This document shows, one piece after another, positions 17,582-25,177 of a stretch of 64,000 bases of DNA (its first letter is position 1; each line of letters opens with the position of its first letter). This DNA comes from an uncultured Sphingomonadaceae bacterium. GTDB taxonomy: Bacteria; Pseudomonadota; Alphaproteobacteria; Sphingomonadales; Sphingomonadaceae. Both the position numbers and the translations under genes were made by a program. The notes below the pieces were generated by a model that made no database searches, was not told where the DNA came from, and saw only the letters and a list, made by a program, of their open reading frames with translations. The stretch spans positions 673,501 to 737,500 of the forward strand of contig CANMEE010000001.1 in assembly GCA_947496865.1 (NCBI GenBank). Reading direction: 5' to 3'.

Positions 17582-18004
17582 ATGCGTATCCGCCCTACCG
17601 CTATCAGCGCGGCATTATTTTTTGGCGCAGCTCTAGCTAGCTCGCCAGCACTGGCCGCTTCGCAAGATTCTGGAGGCTTTTCGGTCTCTCTGTCAGTACC
17701 TGTCGTCTGCGATATCGAAGCAGCCGATTTTGTGCTCGACACAAGTCAGAACGTCGTTCGCGGCGTTGTGAACGAATATTGCAACAGCTCGCGGGGGTTT
17801 CAGATTCTTGCCGGGCACCGTCCGCTTGAGAATGGTGAACAGATCGACCTAGACTATGATGGCACAGCTACGTCGCTTGATGCTTCTGGACTGTCTACTA
17901 TCGCGTTTAGATCAGGTGCGCGTTTCGGACCGGTACCTGTTGCCATTCGTACACAAGGCGTTGTCGAGAATCTCTCCGTGAGCTTCTCAGTCACGGCAAT
18001 TTGA
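17582..18004 (+). CDS. Small secreted SCPU-like protein at the pilus locus
   Basis: 140 aa with a clear signal peptide (MRIRPTAISAALFF, cleavage near ALAAS) and a strong AAGGAG site 7 nt before the ATG. The mature part starts GGFSVSLSVPVVCDIEA and ends in a strand FSVTAI, like the donor-strand-type end of spore-coat-U (SCPU) pilins. Two cysteines (CDIEA and YCNSS) could form the usual pilin disulphide. It converges on the tip-protein gene with no spacer (18004/18005) and is not in the main operon. It may be a minor subunit or a periplasmic regulator of assembly; the family call is by resemblance. Confidence 0.65.
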   Translation: MRIRPTAISAALFFGAALASSPALAASQDSGGFSVSLSVPVVCDIEAADFVLDTSQNVVRGVVNEYCNSSRGFQILAGHRPLENGEQIDLDYDGTATSLDASGLSTIAFRSGARFGPVPVAIRTQGVVENLSVSFSVTAI

Positions 18005-18883
18005 CTAAACTGCGGTGACTGTTACTGTCACGCGATCCCCGTAACCACCTGCCCGACCAACCGCTGGCCCGGCTTGCACCCTTAGTCTATGGACACGGCC
18101 TAGCGACGTTGTGCGATCTGGGAAAACAAATTCGCCGCCGCCGCCAAGGTTTACCTGCTGCTCGTCCATACGCAACTCATATGGGATAGTGTCTAGTGCC
18201 TGTTCGTGTCGTAAACTGCCGTTATTCTCTGATTCAAAAGTCACGGCATAGGCTGATGTACTCCAGACCCTAATACCGAAAGGGTCTGAGGTGGACACAT
18301 CTCTCGGTGTAATATTACCTAGATTGATTGTCGCGATGCTATTGGAACCCGTTGCACCGACAACGCGAATACTAACGGACGGAGGAACATCGACATTGAT
18401 CGTCAACAGCAAAGTATCGGCAACTTGTCCTGTTGTATCCAAAAGGCTTAGTTGCAATTGTTCACTATGAAAACCCGATTCGATACCCCAACCGCTGGGG
18501 ATCGTAAGTAGGAACGGCACGGCACGTCCGCTATCACTGCTAGGAAGGCCCCGTAGGAATAAATCGCTATCGGACGTCGCGGTAGCCGCTTCATCCGCGA
18601 GAACTTGAAGAACGCTTGACCCGGATCTTAAGGTATATTGCAAATTAGCCGACGGAGCCGTTCCATCGATCCTTGCAAATCTCACATTGGCGCCACATGA
18701 GCCATCGCCGTCGTTGCGAACCCTGATCTGGAAACTCTGGCGCGATATCTCACCAACGCCCACTTCTATATCGCTTACCGTCACGGTTTGCGAGCTATCA
18801 ACGAATTTAGGAACACATTCCTGCGCAATCGCCGGATTAGACCAAATTGCGAGGGTCGCTATTAGTAGCGTAATAATACGCAT
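18005..18883 (-). CDS. Spore coat U (SCPU) domain protein, probable pilus tip subunit
   Basis: 292 aa. Signal peptide MRIITLLIATLAIWSNPAIAQ, then a first beta-rich domain with ECVPKF and GSCGANVRF, and a C-terminal domain of SCPU type (about 165-292: SVSIRVVGATGSNSIATINLG, PFGIRVWSTSAYAVTFESENNG, ending VTVTVTAV). Two-domain organisation and last position after the usher match the tip adhesin of Csu-type (archaic chaperone-usher) pili, where an N-terminal binding domain is followed by a pilin domain. The ATG follows AGGAGATAAAT with a 9-bp gap from the usher stop. The ligand is unknown. Confidence 0.75.
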   Translation of the reverse strand: MRIITLLIATLAIWSNPAIAQECVPKFVDSSQTVTVSDIEVGVGEISRQSFQIRVRNDGDGSCGANVRFARIDGTAPSANLQYTLRSGSSVLQVLADEAATATSDSDLFLRGLPSSDSGRAVPFLLTIPSGWGIESGFHSEQLQLSLLDTTGQVADTLLLTINVDVPPSVSIRVVGATGSNSIATINLGNITPRDVSTSDPFGIRVWSTSAYAVTFESENNGSLRHEQALDTIPYELRMDEQQVNLGGGGEFVFPDRTTSLGRVHRLRVQAGPAVGRAGGYGDRVTVTVTAV

Positions 18884-18892
18884 ATTTATCTC

Positions 18893-21382
18893 CTATTCGC
18901 TCTCAGCGGGTAAGTTTACGGCGCCTAAACGGTATAAACCAGTATTGTCAGAAGGAACCTCAATCGTAAAGTTCCGATCTATAGATGGGATGGACACGAA
19001 ATATGTTTTCCCAGGGGCCAGACCAATGACGCCAAAACGACCGGCAGAATTAGTAAAGAAAGGAAGGGTTTCAAAACCTTTATCTTCCGTCGAGTTAATC
19101 GCACCCGACACCAACGCAGCAGGTTCGCCACCGATCAATAGCGTGCCCAACGTGCTTACGAAACGGTCATTACCGACAACGATCTTATAGCCACTACGAA
19201 ACGGCGGATCGACACGAGCAAGGCCATCACCGACATCATAACCAGGTTCTAGGCTGTCAACATCATACTGAACGTCCTGCGCCGTATAGGAGCTGAGATC
19301 AGATTGAACGGCTCCTCCCAACAGACCGCTACGGGCGTAATATTCATTATCGCTCAAACTACGCCCGGTTATTATTTCGCGTTTTTTGAGAGAAGGGTGA
19401 GGTGTTACCACAGCAAAAGAATCCGAAATAGGCCTGCCTATACCCACAGCACCATCAGCAAAGGCAATGGATGACCCGATTTGCAGTCTAACCCGTTGAT
19501 CGTCGGTGATACTGCCAATATTGCCGCCATCGGAGAAGAATGACGCACGCGCATCGAAACGATTGGCGACATAGTCCACATTTGCGTCAACACTTGTCGA
19601 ACCAGCGCTATCGTTAAAACCAAGATCGTAACCTACGGCGCCAACCGTATTATCGGAACCACGGGAAAGGGCGGCTCGCGCTGTTCTATTTCTGCTGCGA
19701 TAGTCTGCATTGGCCCGGTGTTGCCCTCCAAATGCATAAGTTAAACCGATCCGGACGCCAAATTTATCTGATGTGAAATTGTCATCACCATATTCAATAC
19801 CACCTGTCAGACGAAGTCGGTCATTGACCCGATGAATAACATCAATGAAATATTGAGAACGATTACTTTGGTTCCCACCACGACGCGTATATGTCGCGCC
19901 AGTGCTGACATATGTACGGTCAGTAAAGCTATGGGTATAGCTTCCTGTCAAATTGAGCAGGTTGAAATTCGTAGGAATAATGTCGCTAATGGTCCGATAA
20001 TTGCTACTTTCATAATCAATAGTGAAGCTTAGTTGCCGTCTGTCCGAAAAGCTGTTTCCAGAGCGAAGTCGATAACTGGCACGTGCTGCAAAACCGGTTC
20101 CACCCCCAACACTGGCTGCAACTTGCAAATCGAATACGCCAGGAATCACTTGTGGTATAATAGTGGCTTCGGCGGCAAAGGTCTGAAGGTCTTCGGAAAG
20201 CTCAGTTGCCCCGCCCAAGACCAAATTTTCCGTAAGAGCTTTACGATAATAAGCTGTAGCAACGGGATCCTTCGAATAATCCGGCTCGAAGTTCAATTCC
20301 CGTGCGATAAATCCCGCACTAAAAGCATATTCTTCTTCGCCGACCGGCAGATCAAGCGGCTCGAAAAAATAATTGAGATCAACAGTTTGCTCACGGCCAG
20401 CAGAGTCTCTGACTTGCAATTGCACATTGTTCGAACCAACCTGCAGCGGCAAATTCGCAAGATCATAGCGACCCGCATCTAGCTGGAATGACTGATATTG
20501 CGCCCCGTTAATCAGGACATTGACGGTAGATCGGCTATCGAGAAAAATCTCTTGGCCGCCCAGTCGTGATACCGGTTGAAATGGGTTAAATATCTGCCGA
20601 CGCTTCTCCACTGCAACGCCGCCCACAAACGGGGTTTGAAGCAAGGGTACAGTGCTAATACGTAAGTCGCCTGCGCTGAATCTTCGATATTTGTCTGGTT
20701 GATCATATACTGCGCGGAAACTACGCCGATAAAAGCGATAGTTTGAACCGAACTGATCCGTAAATGCGCCATCCAACTCTACAACGACATCCTTAAAACG
20801 CGCCGCACCGAACACGAAAACTTCCGGATTGCGAACACCCTCTTGGCTCGAATAGTCAAAATTCGTGTTGAAGTTCAAATAGGCTCCGACTTCCGCCGGT
20901 TCGATAGTGGGAAGAGTGTCCTGAGAACTTTGATATTCCTCCCTGCCAAGGGAAGAAATGGGACGGTAATCTCCAGAGATTGTATCAACAACAACTTCGA
21001 GACGATTATCGTCGAAACGAACAGCTAAACCAGCATTGGCGAGTTCAGTTGTAGGAATATAACGACGATCCGCTATGACTTGATTAAGTGCATCCAGCCC
21101 CGGTTCATTCAATAGTTTGGTCAGCTGTTTACGAAGCGACTGGGTCTCAACCAACGCCGGGGCTCCGGCTTCAACCTCAATCATCACGTCACCCAAAACA
21201 CGCTGATTAAAAACCAGAGGCACAGAAAAAGCCATCCGCTTTGGTGCGTCAGCTGTAGGCCGGTCTTGAGGTGCGGCGCCGGACACCTGCGCAATTGCAG
21301 GTTGTGTCATGGCCAGAACCCCACAGCTAGCAATTACCCAAATGCTTGCCTGGTTAAGAAATGAATGCCCCCGCTTGCCCAT
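18893..21382 (-). CDS. Fimbrial outer-membrane usher (FimD/CsuD-like)
   Basis: 829 aa, the usual usher length. Signal peptide to AIAQ, an N-terminal chaperone-binding region (FSVPLVFNQRVLGDVMIEVE), a large beta-barrel rich in aromatic strand ends (TYVSTGATYTRRGG, GVRIGLTYAFGGQHRANADY), the plug region around FLDSRSTVNVLINGAQYQ, and C-terminal domains with PFRSGYKIVVG and LPFFTNSAGRFGVIGLAPG. It forms the outer-membrane pore through which subunits are assembled. It starts 1 bp after the chaperone stop (TAA-G-ATG), so coupling is near certain. Confidence 0.92.
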   Translation of the reverse strand: MGKRGHSFLNQASIWVIASCGVLAMTQPAIAQVSGAAPQDRPTADAPKRMAFSVPLVFNQRVLGDVMIEVEAGAPALVETQSLRKQLTKLLNEPGLDALNQVIADRRYIPTTELANAGLAVRFDDNRLEVVVDTISGDYRPISSLGREEYQSSQDTLPTIEPAEVGAYLNFNTNFDYSSQEGVRNPEVFVFGAARFKDVVVELDGAFTDQFGSNYRFYRRSFRAVYDQPDKYRRFSAGDLRISTVPLLQTPFVGGVAVEKRRQIFNPFQPVSRLGGQEIFLDSRSTVNVLINGAQYQSFQLDAGRYDLANLPLQVGSNNVQLQVRDSAGREQTVDLNYFFEPLDLPVGEEEYAFSAGFIARELNFEPDYSKDPVATAYYRKALTENLVLGGATELSEDLQTFAAEATIIPQVIPGVFDLQVAASVGGGTGFAARASYRLRSGNSFSDRRQLSFTIDYESSNYRTISDIIPTNFNLLNLTGSYTHSFTDRTYVSTGATYTRRGGNQSNRSQYFIDVIHRVNDRLRLTGGIEYGDDNFTSDKFGVRIGLTYAFGGQHRANADYRSRNRTARAALSRGSDNTVGAVGYDLGFNDSAGSTSVDANVDYVANRFDARASFFSDGGNIGSITDDQRVRLQIGSSIAFADGAVGIGRPISDSFAVVTPHPSLKKREIITGRSLSDNEYYARSGLLGGAVQSDLSSYTAQDVQYDVDSLEPGYDVGDGLARVDPPFRSGYKIVVGNDRFVSTLGTLLIGGEPAALVSGAINSTEDKGFETLPFFTNSAGRFGVIGLAPGKTYFVSIPSIDRNFTIEVPSDNTGLYRLGAVNLPAESE

Positions 21383-21383
21383 C

Positions 21384-22118
21384 TTATGGGCTCACTTCAA
21401 CTTTTATTGAGTCCTGAACCAATGGCATTTCAGTCGGAATAAAGAAGTTACGAGCGCGTCCCGGACCAACAACGCCGACACCAATGCTTTTGGTCATCTC
21501 GTCCTTAACATAATTCAGCCTAAATTCCGAACCATCTTCCGCCGTGGCGGTTATGTTCCAGTCGGCAAGGCCAGCGAGAAAATACCGCGTGCCCGTATTG
21601 CTAAGGCGTAACCGTATACCAGGAACTTCGCCCTGAACAGTTGCCTCGATTGATTCTACCAACGCCTCGGGCTTGGTTCCGTCAGGGACAACATTCACTA
21701 ACACATTATAGTTTATGACAACCTGCACCTGCGTGTCTTGCCCCTCAATAGCCACTGGCACTTGTTGGATAGACATATAATAGACTTCTGACTGTGCTAG
21801 CTCCGGTTCTCCAACGTATTGAATTCGGAAAACTTGTTGCGAACTTGCTTCGACAATGGATTGAGCGGGAAAAACAAGAAAATTTTCATCTGCGGGCGTA
21901 AAGGATAGCTCGCCATCTTCGCTGATTTCACCCAGCATCATCTTGACTTCAAATGGGATGTTGCGTTCGCTATCGTTCGTCAGCTCAATCCTCGCCACGG
22001 AGCTACGTCCGCCTGGCTCAAGCTCCACAATCATGGGCGAAACACGAGCCGCCTGGGCAACGATCGGGCTCATCAACAGCGCACACAGTGCCACAGCCTT
22101 GCAAATAAATCGGATCAT
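21384..22118 (-). CDS. Periplasmic pilus-assembly chaperone
   Basis: 244 aa from ATG 22118, which has GGAAG 7 nt upstream; the earlier ATG at 22139 adds MCTGSSV and lacks a site. Signal peptide to AQAA, then the PapD-type first domain: RVSPMIVELEPGGRSSVARIELTNDSERNIPFEV, and a second domain with NTGTRYFLAGLADW. Such chaperones hold subunits by donor-strand complementation and pass them to the usher. It lies between the pilin and usher genes; a terminator-like hairpin separates it from the pilin. Confidence 0.9.
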   Translation of the reverse strand: MIRFICKAVALCALLMSPIVAQAARVSPMIVELEPGGRSSVARIELTNDSERNIPFEVKMMLGEISEDGELSFTPADENFLVFPAQSIVEASSQQVFRIQYVGEPELAQSEVYYMSIQQVPVAIEGQDTQVQVVINYNVLVNVVPDGTKPEALVESIEATVQGEVPGIRLRLSNTGTRYFLAGLADWNITATAEDGSEFRLNYVKDEMTKSIGVGVVGPGRARNFFIPTEMPLVQDSIKVEVSP

Positions 22119-22196
22119 AACGCTACTTCCAGTACACACAGAATCTTTGTTAACCGAAATCGAACCGGGTCACAGGAGACGGTTAGTCAATGAAAA

Positions 22197-22222
22197 ATGG
22201 GAGAGGCGCGCCCCTCCCATTC
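22197..22222 (-). terminator. Attenuator-like hairpin after the pilin gene
   Basis: On the minus strand AATGGGAG pairs with CTCCCATT around a GC-rich loop and runs into a short T tract. It lies between pilin stop (22249) and chaperone start (22118). A partial terminator here would give more pilin mRNA than chaperone and usher mRNA, a common design in pilus operons. Confidence 0.7.
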
Positions 22223-22248
22223 TTTTCATTCTTGAAAGGCAGAAGGGC

Positions 22249-22800
22249 CTAGATTGCGCCTACAGACAGTGTCGCAACAGCTTGGTAACGACCAGCAAGC
22301 GGACGTTTGCCATCAAGGTCGAGCGGGTTCAGAACAACTGAAAGCTCAGCGTCGTCGTGGAACGCATCGGCATTGACTTTAGAGTCACCGGATTTTGTCA
22401 ATGTGTCGAAGAACATACGGTTGAACGCGGTTCCATCGGAAGCAGTGATGCCCATCCGCAATGGAATCACATCAGTGAAATCAAGCGCGTCCGGACCGTC
22501 GTTAACTTCAGATGTGGTCATGGAATCACTCGTCAGGCTCATGGAAGCGCCATAGTTGCAACTTACCCATACGTTCTGGCGAATAGTCTGGCGACCAGAA
22601 ACCACCAAAAGCGCGCCAGAACCAGGAGCACGATCAATTGAGAGACGGCCAAAGTTTACATTGTCCGGATCTTCAACACTGCATTCTTGCGCTACATTGG
22701 CACGAATACGGAAATCTTTGGAATCGTCCGCTGCAGCAAGTGCAGGTGTAGATGCCATAGCAACGGTGGTGGCCAAAGCGGCCAGTACAATCTTTTTCAT
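22249..22800 (-). CDS. Major pilin of spore coat U / CsuA type
   Basis: 183 aa. Signal peptide MKKIVLAALATTVAMASTPALA, then a mature pilin that starts DSKDFRIRANVAQECSVED, with a second Cys in VWVSCNYGASMSLTS, and ends with the conserved terminal strand RYQAVATLSVGAI. These features fit the spore-coat-U family of archaic chaperone-usher pilins. AGGGGA lies upstream of the ATG. It is the first gene of the leftward pilus operon and probably the major structural subunit. AT-rich DNA upstream (22801-22980) is the likely promoter region. Confidence 0.82.
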   Translation of the reverse strand: MKKIVLAALATTVAMASTPALAAADDSKDFRIRANVAQECSVEDPDNVNFGRLSIDRAPGSGALLVVSGRQTIRQNVWVSCNYGASMSLTSDSMTTSEVNDGPDALDFTDVIPLRMGITASDGTAFNRMFFDTLTKSGDSKVNADAFHDDAELSVVLNPLDLDGKRPLAGRYQAVATLSVGAI

Positions 22801-23370
22801 ATTAGAATCCCCTAATAATGTTTGGTTTACGTGACATGGTCCAGATAGATCCGAACCGATTTCTTAAAGTTTGCCTTTGCGCCCACAAGCAAACGTCATG
22901 CAACAAAAGCCAAAACGACTGAAGCGACATGGTGAACATTTAATTAACGACTATTGACACTGTTGCAAGAATTAACTTTTTACGTCCGGATAAAATGCGT
23001 CAAATATGGACACATCCCTCACAAAACCTTGCTTTTGCAAGGTAATTTCATTTGTAAAATCCTTTATCTTCGTGGTTAATCTTTGACCAACAAAGCCTAA
23101 CGAATCAGCATTTCTATAGGACCAAATGAGTAATATCTGCGATTCTAACGAATAAAGGCGCGGAAAACTGAGGTAAATCATCCCGTCATAGGCATCTGCG
23201 CTTCACAAATATGGAGGTGGCCATTATTAGCGCGCCCAGCACATGACTATCTCTGCAGACGCGTTCATGGTCACAGGTCCATCGGGCACGAATGTGATTG
23301 ATCCATGGATATTGCTGATTGACCCGTGATCAATGGCAAGGACGTCAAACGCTAAACGAGCTAATGCAAC
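22801..23370. other. Long intergenic region upstream of the pilus operon
   Basis: About 570 bp. The part next to the pilin is AT-rich and probably holds its promoter and leader. An open frame on the minus strand at 22972-23181 (69 codons) has no ribosome-binding site and no recognisable protein signature, so I do not call it. The right part (about 23200-23340) contains TTGATCCATGG and TTGACCCGTGATCAA-like sequence but no confident feature. The carD terminator closes the region at 23371. Confidence 0.45.
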
Positions 23371-23406
23371 AAAAAAGGGCCGCCCCATTGCGGACGCGAC
23401 CCTTCG
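23371..23406 (-). terminator. Intrinsic terminator of carD
   Basis: On the minus strand AAGGGTCGC pairs with GCGGCCCTT (one G-U), followed by TTTT. It begins about 30 bp past the carD stop. Confidence 0.85.
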
Positions 23407-23436
23407 GTATCTAATATCGAAAACAGATCTTTCGGA

Positions 23437-23967
23437 TCAGTCTTCTTTAACCTCATAATATTGCGGTGCCGCAATATTCAGAATTTCGAGGATTTTCGTC
23501 AGAGCTGTTGGCTCGTCAGTTTCCTCCATCGCAGCGAGTTCGCGGGCCAAGCGACTAGAGGCCGCTTCAAAAATTTGGCGTTCGGAATAGCTTTGCTCTG
23601 GCTGATCATCAGCACGGAACAGATCGCGGGTCACCTCGGCAATAGAGACGAGGTCACCTGAATTGATCTTCGCTTCATATTCCTGAGCGCGACGCGACCA
23701 CATGGAGCGCTTCACCTTGGGTTTGTCTTTCAGTGTTTCAAGCGCCTCTTTCAGCGTCTTGTCAGAAGACAGTTTGCGCATGCCCACGCCTTCTGCCTTG
23801 TTCATTGGTACCCGCAATGTCATGCGTTCTTTTTCGAAGCGCAAAACATAAAGTTCCAGTTGCATACCTGCAATTTCTTCATTTTGCAGTTCAATCACAC
23901 GACCCACACCGTGTTTCGGATAAACCACATAATCGCCCACATCAAAGGACAGCGTATTCGCAGCCAT
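23437..23967 (-). CDS. carD: CarD-family transcriptional regulator
   Basis: 176 aa, the family length. The N-terminal RNA-polymerase-interacting Tudor-like domain is clear (FDVGDYVVYPKHGVGRVIEL, then YVLRFEKERMTLRVP), followed by the helical DNA-binding part with WSRRAQEYEAKINSGDL and SYSERQIFEAASSRLARELA. CarD stabilises the open promoter complex, mainly at stable-RNA and housekeeping promoters. It is separated from fdxA by a long repeat-rich spacer, and it has its own terminator. Confidence 0.94.
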   Translation of the reverse strand: MAANTLSFDVGDYVVYPKHGVGRVIELQNEEIAGMQLELYVLRFEKERMTLRVPMNKAEGVGMRKLSSDKTLKEALETLKDKPKVKRSMWSRRAQEYEAKINSGDLVSIAEVTRDLFRADDQPEQSYSERQIFEAASSRLARELAAMEETDEPTALTKILEILNIAAPQYYEVKED

Positions 23968-24157
23968 AAAAAGCCTTTCTTTCTCGATGGAAAAGAAGGA
24001 TGATTCCGGTCAAATTTCTCAAAACCCCGACGAAAAAACCCTTTTGTTCATACATATAACGACCGAACACCCCCCGTGCCCAGCCGCTAACCGACAACAG
24101 TGTTAACAGATTCGTCACAAAAAAGCAATTTATCGTTGCAGTGCACAACTTATTAGA

Positions 24158-24409
24158 ACCTCAAACGCCGGGCGCGGGGATTTTTATTTAACCTCAGGCG
24201 CCGGGCGGCGACATCCGTCGCCTTGGCTACGCGCCATAAGGCGCGGCGGACGCCATCCAATTTTGGCGCCCTTGCCTCGCTGCGCTCGGTTTGGTGATAT
24301 CTCTAGAGGTCGCTCTGAACCGACGCGAAGCGTCGGCAAGCGCGACCGCGCGCGCGAACTTATGCGAGGAGAGCCAAGCGGGCGGATGCCCGCGCCCGGC
24401 GCTTGAGGT
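24158..24409. repeat. Inverted-repeat element between carD and fdxA
   Basis: Arms: 24191-24222 (ACCTCAGGCGCCGGGCGG...) and 24378-24409 inverted, 25 of 32 positions matching. A further direct copy of the arm is at 24158-24180 and matches the right arm at 21 of 23 positions. The interior is GC-rich, with a perfect CCGACGC GAA GCGTCGG hairpin at 24320-24336, and no coding frame. The structure suggests a MITE-like or REP-cluster element. I see no clear target-site duplication. Confidence 0.65.
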
Positions 24410-24425
24410 CTAATTAAGACTCCTC

Positions 24426-24764
24426 TTAATCGCCTTGGCCGGGTTTCTCGGAGAAATGCGCTTCGAACTTACCTTCAACGCCCTTAAACTCATCAGCATC
24501 AGCAGGTGGGTCGCGACTAACCGTAATATTGGGCCAGCTTTCAGAATATTTTGTGTTCACTTCGAGCCATTTTTCCAAGCCGTCTTCGGTGTCTGGCAAA
24601 ATTGCTTCTGCAGGACATTCCGGTTCGCATACACCGCAGTCAATGCACTCGCTCGGATTGATGACGAGCATATTTTCGCCTTCATAGAAGCAGTCGACGG
24701 GGCATACTTCAACGCAATCCATATATTTGCATTTGATACAATCGTCGGTAACAACATAGGTCAT
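24426..24764 (-). CDS. fdxA: 7Fe ferredoxin FdxA
   Basis: 112 aa. Closely follows the Azotobacter FdI pattern: [24 protein letters not shown] with Cys9, Cys17 and Cys21 placed for the 3Fe-4S cluster and Cys25 for the other, then [12 protein letters not shown] for the 4Fe-4S cluster, and the long C-terminal helix region ending [17 protein letters not shown]. It is a low-potential electron carrier in the cytoplasm. GGAG lies before the ATG. The S4 and helicase genes follow upstream on the same strand, a usual alphaproteobacterial order. Confidence 0.95.
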   Translation of the reverse strand: MTYVVTDDCIKCKYMDCVEVCPVDCFYEGENMLVINPSECIDCGVCEPECPAEAILPDTEDGLEKWLEVNTKYSESWPNITVSRDPPADADEFKGVEGKFEAHFSEKPGQGD

Positions 24765-24865
24765 TGGGTCGTCTACTCCATCTTACGGGCCGTTATATTT
24801 GCGGTCGTTCCATCACTGCTATTGCGCAAAATTGGGAACGTCAACAGTTGGTTTTGGCTCCTAAT

Positions 24866-25168
24866 TCATTGACCAGTCCGCAATCTTTCAAAACATGTTT
24901 GCACATCCGATGCGCTCCCTCGCCGTAAAGGTAGCGCCGATATGCGAATGACATGCACTTCTCGTCCTTGCGGAATCGTTAAGATATCACCCTGTCGAAC
25001 CATCATATGCGCGCGATCCACTCGGCGGCCATTAAGGCGAACATGGCCTTTGTTAGCCAGTTTTTTAGCCATCGTCCGATTGCCGGCAAAGCGAAGATAC
25101 CAGAGCAGCTTATCGATCCTGATCACCGATAGATCAGGTTCCGTTTCAGCCGAATTTTTGGTCTTCAA
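24866..25168 (-). CDS. S4-domain RNA-binding protein (Hsp15-like)
   Basis: 100 aa. The S4 fold is plain: IRIDKLLWYLRFAGNRTMAKKLANKGHVRLNGRRVDRAHMMVRQGDILTI. The length and the single S4 domain resemble Hsp15, which rescues stalled 50S subunits, but the C terminus is short and the exact role is not shown. The gene begins 9 bp after the helicase stop, so they are probably co-transcribed, which would fit a shared RNA-related job. Confidence 0.88.
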   Translation of the reverse strand: MKTKNSAETEPDLSVIRIDKLLWYLRFAGNRTMAKKLANKGHVRLNGRRVDRAHMMVRQGDILTIPQGREVHVIRISALPLRRGSASDVQTCFERLRTGQ

Positions 25169-25177
25169 AATGGCATC

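Noticed and set aside
22972..23181. 69-codon minus-strand open frame upstream of the pilin
   Set aside because: No start signal, no recognisable family and AT-rich promoter-like setting.
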